Positions 34,116 to 38,832 of a stretch of DNA of 38,832 nucleotides are shown here, in pieces. The position numbers and the translations under genes were made by a program. Origin of the DNA: Winogradskyella sp. (GTDB taxonomy: Bacteria; Bacteroidota; Bacteroidia; Flavobacteriales; Flavobacteriaceae). Position 1 is the first letter of the stretch. The number at the start of each line of letters is the position of its first letter. The notes under the pieces were generated by a model. It did no database searches and had not been told where the DNA came from. It saw only the letters and a list, made by a program, of their open reading frames with translations. Location of the stretch: the NCBI GenBank assembly GCA_030149175.1, contig JASBSA010000086.1:1-38832 (forward strand), given 5' to 3'.

Positions 34116-35430
34116 CAACAATATTTAATAGTGACAACGCATATATAAAGCCAGGAGCAGCCAAACGCATTGCAGAATGGTTTATGGTAGCAAACCAAAA
34201 AGCTAAAAAGGCATAAAAGAATAAATTGTTAGTAGACCTCTCCCTAATACTCAGTGGTTTAAATATAAGAATACAAATTATAAATATACCTAGTATTCCG
34301 TGCTCAGACAACAATCTACTAATTTCATTATGAGAGGCAATAATTTGACCCTCTTTTTCTAACCTAATTTTTTTCATACCACTGGCTCCAACACCCAAAA
34401 ATGGTTCATTCATAAATCCCTCTAGTTCATCAAAAAACAAATCTGCACGACCAGTGGTAATATCATCTGTAGACCTACCTGCTGCATCTTGGTTAGAGTA
34501 ACGCTTTTCTATAAGGTCATTGGTTTGGTTCTTACTCAACACCCATGAAAAAACACCTAAAAAACTAAATAAAAGAAAAGTAAGAACTATTCTTTGCTTT
34601 TGTTTAAAGCCTGATTTTATATATAAGAAAAATAAAAATATAGAAATCATTAAAAGCGCGGTGAGTACACCTCCACGACTAAATGTTACTAAAGCTCTAA
34701 ATGATATTGCCAATATTATGACACCATTTACCATTTTCAATAATAGTGTAGGTGAATTTAAAAAAAACCGAACTGTAAACGCAAAAATACCAAGACCAAG
34801 AATAGTAGAAACCTGATTAGGCCCAAATCCACCAGAAGCTGCATAGTTTGATGCGGTACTAGATATTGTTTCTTTTATAGTAGGTGAATATAGGAAAAGA
34901 TAAGTTGTCATTGATACAATAGGCAGGCCAATATACTTTATGACATCTAAAATTTCTGATTTTTTTATAGGCTTATCATAACAATATAAGGCACTAATTC
35001 CTAGGCATACTGGTCCACTTAATACAAAAGCAACCGAGCTTCTAAATCTTAAATCATAACCTAAATTAACAGATGCCAAAACAACGGCAGGCACTAAAGC
35101 TATTAGATAAAAAAAATATGGATAGGCCTTATTTGAAATACCAGAGTAAAACATACCAAAAACAGCAAACAGTATTACCAAATACTTAGAGATTTCATAG
35201 AATAATCCACCACCAGTCATTCTAAATAATGATTCTCCTGCTATGATATAACAACAGGCAAATAAAACGGTTATAGTTTTTTTAGACTTTTTAGCTGTTA
35301 TAATCCTAACAAAAAAGAAAACAATTACAGCCAAATAAAATGGTTGCCTTATTATTGGCAAAGCATAAATTAACACGCCAATGATAATATGTAACACTAC
35401 TAAACCAATATAATTTGATTCTTTTTCCAT
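34069..35430 (-). CDS. O-antigen polymerase/ligase-like membrane protein (Wzy/WaaL family)
   Basis: This 453-aa protein has ten to twelve predicted transmembrane helices. A large extracytoplasmic loop carries the Wzy_C-type sequence GVGASGMKKIRLEKEGQIIA followed by SHNEISRLLSEHGILGI, with the conserved His of the O-antigen ligase/polymerase superfamily. It would polymerise repeat units or ligate the polymer at the periplasmic face. It overlaps the preceding glycosyltransferase stop by one base. Wzy and WaaL functions cannot be told apart by sequence here. No flippase (Wzx) is seen in the window. Confidence 0.82.
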   Translation of the reverse strand: MEKESNYIGLVVLHIIIGVLIYALPIIRQPFYLAVIVFFFVRIITAKKSKKTITVLFACCYIIAGESLFRMTGGGLFYEISKYLVILFAVFGMFYSGISNKAYPYFFYLIALVPAVVLASVNLGYDLRFRSSVAFVLSGPVCLGISALYCYDKPIKKSEILDVIKYIGLPIVSMTTYLFLYSPTIKETISSTASNYAASGGFGPNQVSTILGLGIFAFTVRFFLNSPTLLLKMVNGVIILAISFRALVTFSRGGVLTALLMISIFLFFLYIKSGFKQKQRIVLTFLLFSFLGVFSWVLSKNQTNDLIEKRYSNQDAAGRSTDDITTGRADLFFDELEGFMNEPFLGVGASGMKKIRLEKEGQIIASHNEISRLLSEHGILGIFIICILIFKPLSIRERSTNNLFFYAFLAFWFATINHSAMRLAAPGFIYALSLLNIVDDKTIVHRKRLVAKG

Positions 35431-36500
35431 TAGTTGTTATATACACTTAATATCAATTTTAAAGTTGCAAATTGTGAATACTTTTTAGAAACCGTATCTC
35501 TGAGTGCTAAGCCCATTTTCTCCGCTTTACTTTTGTTTGTTATAAGTTCCTCTAAGGCTTCAGCTAAAGCAAACGAATTTCCCTTTGGAACCAATAGTCC
35601 TGAAAAACCAGACTTCACAACCTTTTTACAATCTCCAACATTTGATGTTGCAACAGCTAACCCTGCTTCACCATATTCTAAAAGTGCTAATGGCAAACCT
35701 TCTGATTTAGATGACAAAACACCTATAGAACAATTTGATAAAATTGCTTTAATGTCTGAGCAACTACCATAAAAGAACACTTTAGATGATAAATTTAGCC
35801 TTGTTACTAAACTATGTACTTTTTTTGAATAATCATCATTAAAGCTTGCTCCAACACAATGTAATGTATATTCTGGAAATTTTTTTTCTATTTTACCAAA
35901 AGCTTCTATAAGATTAAAATGATCCTTTTGTGGCCTTAAATTTGCCAAACAGACAATTCTTTTTTCTTTTTTTCCCTTCAGATCTGTCTTTAATAATGCA
36001 TTCTTCTCAAACACTATAAAATTTGGAAGATAGCTTACAGATGTATGATTCAAATGTTTTTTTGCCCATTCAAGTAGTCTATCATTTACTGCGAAACTGT
36101 GAGAAAAAAAATTCGAGCAGAGTTTCAGTATTCTTTTTGGTCTATTTGCTAGATACTCACTATCTCCATAATGGTCGTGCCATATTACTCTTGTTTTATT
36201 TAAAAACAAACTAACGAGTGTTGCTAAAAAAAAAGAACTGGAATGTGCATGGATAATATTTATTTTTTCCCTCTTTATAAAAGAATGTAATCTTAGCAAC
36301 GCTTTGATATCGATAGTTCCTTTCTTTTTTAAGAACAAAAACTTAACATCTTTGCTTAAACTTCCTTTTAAAATACCTTCTCTACGAGTAGCACATAAAT
36401 AAGATGTATCTATACTTTCGCATAATGAATTAGCCAAATTTACGGCCATTCGCTCTGCACCACCAGCGTCTAAGGTATCTATTAATTGAAGTACTCGCAT
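35430..36500 (-). CDS. Glycosyltransferase, GT4 family
   Basis: This 356-aa GT-B enzyme opens with LQLIDTLDAGGAERMAVNLA, the usual GT4 start that binds the acceptor lipid. It continues with IHAHSS and WHDHYGD, then a C-terminal donor-binding half with SSKSEGLPLALLEYGEAGLAVATSNVGDC (EX7E). Cytoplasmic and membrane-associated, it adds one sugar to the lipid-linked unit. Its start and stop both overlap neighbouring genes by one base (ATGA/TAATG-type junctions). Confidence 0.88.
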   Translation of the reverse strand: MRVLQLIDTLDAGGAERMAVNLANSLCESIDTSYLCATRREGILKGSLSKDVKFLFLKKKGTIDIKALLRLHSFIKREKINIIHAHSSSFFLATLVSLFLNKTRVIWHDHYGDSEYLANRPKRILKLCSNFFSHSFAVNDRLLEWAKKHLNHTSVSYLPNFIVFEKNALLKTDLKGKKEKRIVCLANLRPQKDHFNLIEAFGKIEKKFPEYTLHCVGASFNDDYSKKVHSLVTRLNLSSKVFFYGSCSDIKAILSNCSIGVLSSKSEGLPLALLEYGEAGLAVATSNVGDCKKVVKSGFSGLLVPKGNSFALAEALEELITNKSKAEKMGLALRDTVSKKYSQFATLKLILSVYNN

Positions 36501-37639
36501 TACTTATTAACCAATTTACTTATTTCAGACTCTAATCTATCAATAGTATATTGTTGTGACCATTCTAGTGCTTTTTTTGATAATTGATTTAGATGTAAAT
36601 CCCCTTTTTCAAGTGAATCAATAATAGTATTTACAGCACTATCTACACTTGGCTCAATTAATATACCACGCTTACCAAAATCTAAAATCCAAGGTAAGCA
36701 TGAAATTTTTGTAGAAATAGGTATGGCTCCAAAAAACATACCTTCGGCTATAGCTTTAGGCCATCCCTCACTTTTTGATGGTAAGATTGTGAAGTGTGCA
36801 TCAAGCAAACACTGTTTTACATTGTCTTTTGGTTGATTTCCATAAATGAATACCACATCTTCAAGTCCATGTGCTTTTACATAGAGCTTAACATCATCTA
36901 TTAAAGGTCCATCACCAAACATATGAAGTTCTGAACTAATCCCTTTATTTTTTAGAGCTTCAATAATCTTTATTGTTAACAAAGGCCTTTTTCCAATGAC
37001 CATGGCACCAGTAAAGACAAATTTTAAACGGTCTGAAAAATCTCTTTTACTATACTCAACTTTTTCAGACTCGTTATATGTAGCAGACATAAAGGGAACA
37101 ACATACTTTGATTTATCCTTCCAGTCGCCATACACTAAAACTTTCATGTTTTTAGTAAAAAAGGTATTACTCAATAACCATTTTTGAAATCTATAGCCTA
37201 TTGGTTGATTACTTCTAGGGTCCCAATTACCAGCATACTTAGTAGTCTTACTTTTTTTGGGATAAATTATTTGAACCAAAGCTGCAATTGCTGAGACATT
37301 ACTTGGACAACGAAAATGTAAGTGATCTGCAGTCTGCATAGCCTTGGCCATTTTAAATATCATATGAGGTAAGTTAAAGACTAGTTTTAATAATCCTAAA
37401 ACCGATTTTACATTAAAAACAGGTACTTTAAACAACTCTACACTATGGTGAGCGTATTGTTTTTCTAACCTATCTATATCTTTAGATTTACTAAAACATC
37501 CGACTACTATGATTTTTTCAAAATGATTGGCCCACATATTTATTTCACTCACATATGGACTATAACCATATAGCTTTCCATCTTTTTCTTTATGGGTAAC
37601 TAAAGTAAAAATTGCTAACGTTCTTGACCTATTCTTCAA
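36500..37639 (-). CDS. Glycosyltransferase, GT4-like (TTG start)
   Basis: This 379-aa GT-B protein begins with LAIFTLVTHKEKDGKLYGYSPYV and contains HLHFRCPSN. Its C-terminal half has LKFVFTGAMVIGKRPLL and PSKSEGWPKAIAEGMFFGAIPIST, the EX7E-type donor site. The only start giving the full first strand is TTG at 37637-37639. The next in-frame Met is near residue 35 and would delete part of the fold. It follows the GT2 gene by 11 nt and overlaps the next gene by one base. Confidence 0.82.
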   Translation of the reverse strand: MKNRSRTLAIFTLVTHKEKDGKLYGYSPYVSEINMWANHFEKIIVVGCFSKSKDIDRLEKQYAHHSVELFKVPVFNVKSVLGLLKLVFNLPHMIFKMAKAMQTADHLHFRCPSNVSAIAALVQIIYPKKSKTTKYAGNWDPRSNQPIGYRFQKWLLSNTFFTKNMKVLVYGDWKDKSKYVVPFMSATYNESEKVEYSKRDFSDRLKFVFTGAMVIGKRPLLTIKIIEALKNKGISSELHMFGDGPLIDDVKLYVKAHGLEDVVFIYGNQPKDNVKQCLLDAHFTILPSKSEGWPKAIAEGMFFGAIPISTKISCLPWILDFGKRGILIEPSVDSAVNTIIDSLEKGDLHLNQLSKKALEWSQQYTIDRLESEISKLVNK

Positions 37640-37650
37640 TTATTAGATTT

Positions 37651-38646
37651 TTAACTATTAATTTTTGGTTTTGAAACTATCAACTTCAACAGCCCAACAA
37701 ATCTACCAAAACCCTCCTTAATGGTTCTAAAACTACTCTTACTCTTTATGGCGCTTATAAATGTTAACAGCATAAGTAGTATCTCTGTTAAGTACCATTT
37801 GACAATAGATTTGAAATTTACCCTATTATATTTTACTCGCCAAACATACCAACCATTTCTTACTACCATTTTTCCATATTTGTAAGTGCTAGGTCTACCC
37901 GAAGGTTCATGATAATGCTCTAGTCTTGCTGCGGTGTTAACATATAATTTCCCTATTTTAGATAAACGTAGACAAAAATCAGCATCTTCATACAATCCGT
38001 AGCCTTCAAAGTAATCAGAAAAGGTTATCTTGTTAAAAGCTTCAATTCTATACGAGGCTACTCCTCCCATAAACAATTCTACTTCGTAGGTTTTTCCTGA
38101 TGGAGGTAAAAAACTAACAGATCTACCATGCCCGAATGTTGGTAAATAACACGGAGGCATATCTGGTTGTAATCCAAATTTAGCACGCACTCTAAAGCGA
38201 AGAGGTTCTTTACGACAATACCCATCTAAGCAAAATGTCCTTGGTGTTTTAGTATCTAAACATTTCTGCCAATCAACCTCATTTGTGATATAGCCTCCTA
38301 CGCCAAGTGCCATTGGATATTGCTCATAAGTCATTATAAGTTGATTAAAATAATCCGGCTCTAGGATGATGTCATCATCTAAAAAACAAACGACTTCTGT
38401 TCCTTTTTCTAATTGGTTTATACCATAATTACGTTGTCTTGTTAAGCCTTTGTGTTTTTCATCAACCTTATAATATACTGCATTTTTATAGTCACGACTA
38501 GATATTAACTGCTTTGTTTTTTCATCTTCTGAAGCATCAATAATTAGTATATGATTTGGATATAACGTTTGCTTTACAACAGATTTAAGTAGTTTTTCTA
38601 AAGCCTTAGCTCGATTGTACGTACAAATAATTAAACTAAAATTCAT
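37651..38646 (-). CDS. Glycosyltransferase, GT2 family
   Basis: This 331-aa GT-A enzyme begins with FSLIICTYNRAKALEKLLKSV. It has the metal/nucleotide motif D90-D-D92, a GGVASYRIEAF segment and E-D-A-D-F near residue 220 as catalytic-base region. A C-terminal hydrophobic helix (about 285-300) probably attaches it to the membrane. It transfers a sugar from a nucleotide donor, specificity unknown. The start ATG at 38644-38646 is unambiguous. The partial gene upstream ends 13 nt before it, so the operon continues beyond the window. Confidence 0.88.
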   Translation of the reverse strand: MNFSLIICTYNRAKALEKLLKSVVKQTLYPNHILIIDASEDEKTKQLISSRDYKNAVYYKVDEKHKGLTRQRNYGINQLEKGTEVVCFLDDDIILEPDYFNQLIMTYEQYPMALGVGGYITNEVDWQKCLDTKTPRTFCLDGYCRKEPLRFRVRAKFGLQPDMPPCYLPTFGHGRSVSFLPPSGKTYEVELFMGGVASYRIEAFNKITFSDYFEGYGLYEDADFCLRLSKIGKLYVNTAARLEHYHEPSGRPSTYKYGKMVVRNGWYVWRVKYNRVNFKSIVKWYLTEILLMLLTFISAIKSKSSFRTIKEGFGRFVGLLKLIVSKPKINS

Positions 38647-38659
38647 AATAATATTAGCT

Positions 38660-38832
38660 TCAATTTTTATCTCTTAGAACTTTTGCCATAGATTCGCTTA
38701 CACGCCAACTCTTCCTGAAACGTTTGAGATATATCATCGGGTTCTTAACATGTTGAAGCTTATAGTATTTAAGGCATAATATGGTCTTATATCCCAAAAG
38801 CTGCGTTTTGGTATGATGTAACTTTCTAAACA
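38660..38832 (-). CDS. 3' end of an upstream operon gene (partial)
   Basis: A frame open from the window edge ends at a TGA at 38660-38662 and encodes 57 C-terminal residues. These are very basic, include YYKLQHVKNPMIYLKRF and end in KVLRDKN. The 13-nt gap to the GT2 gene and the same strand place it in the polysaccharide operon. The fragment shows no recognisable motif; a glycosyltransferase or transporter tail is possible. Confidence 0.6.
   Translation of the reverse strand, partial: FRKLHHTKTQLLGYKTILCLKYYKLQHVKNPMIYLKRFRKSWRVSESMAKVLRDKN

Overview
The window comes from a member of the Bacteroidota, most likely a marine-type Flavobacteriaceae. The grounds are the AT-rich DNA, candidate promoters of the TTG / TAnnTTTG type, lipoproteins with short Bacteroidota-style lipoboxes, a PorV/PorQ-family outer-membrane protein, a flavobacterial carotenoid gene set and a cyclophilin-FKBP fusion protein.

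Left part (1-17,000): a terminator and tRNA-Leu(GAG) come first. They are followed by a compact operon of a MerR-type regulator with CarH-like B12/light-sensing motifs, crtI, crtB and crtZ. Convergent to it lie a TlpA-like thioredoxin and a Crp/Fnr regulator. Next, all on the minus strand, are aconitase, a MoxR ATPase and three consecutive SurA/PpiD-like periplasmic folding factors. A small plus-strand pair (SRPBCC protein and an unknown protein) runs into crtY, which sits about 10 kb from the other crt genes. A TPR lipoprotein and the cyclophilin-FKBP fusion close this part. crtB, crtI, crtY and crtZ together predict conversion of GGPP to zeaxanthin.

Middle part (17,000-22,000) is accessory and the most unusual. 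It contains a RAYT (REP-associated tyrosine transposase) gene with six REP-like hairpins, and three copies of the 3' tail of one neighbouring gene. It also holds gene-tail remnants and a minus-strand array of AT-rich genes: a secreted coiled-coil protein, then an EEP-family nuclease/phosphatase-like protein with an unknown partner. These genes are bounded by imperfect palindromes laid out like integron attC sites. Each transcription unit carries its own matched pair of terminal repeats (GTTGTAGCAC or GTTGTAAGCA), as expected of a mobile gene cassette. No integrase is present. Two further copies of the site are cut off exactly where a REP begins. I read this as an eroded integron-like cassette array invaded by REP/RAYT elements.

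Right part (22,000-38,832) returns to core functions: recQ (with its zinc cysteines missing), divergent from kpsF/kdsD-tatC-AhpD-like-lptB, then a small membrane protein with a TerC-family protein, pssA, a PorV-family protein and a DUF4105 protein. From 31,659 to the right edge a minus-strand, tightly overlapping surface-polysaccharide operon encodes an initiating sugar transferase, a Wzy-like polymerase/ligase and four glycosyltransferases. It continues beyond the window.
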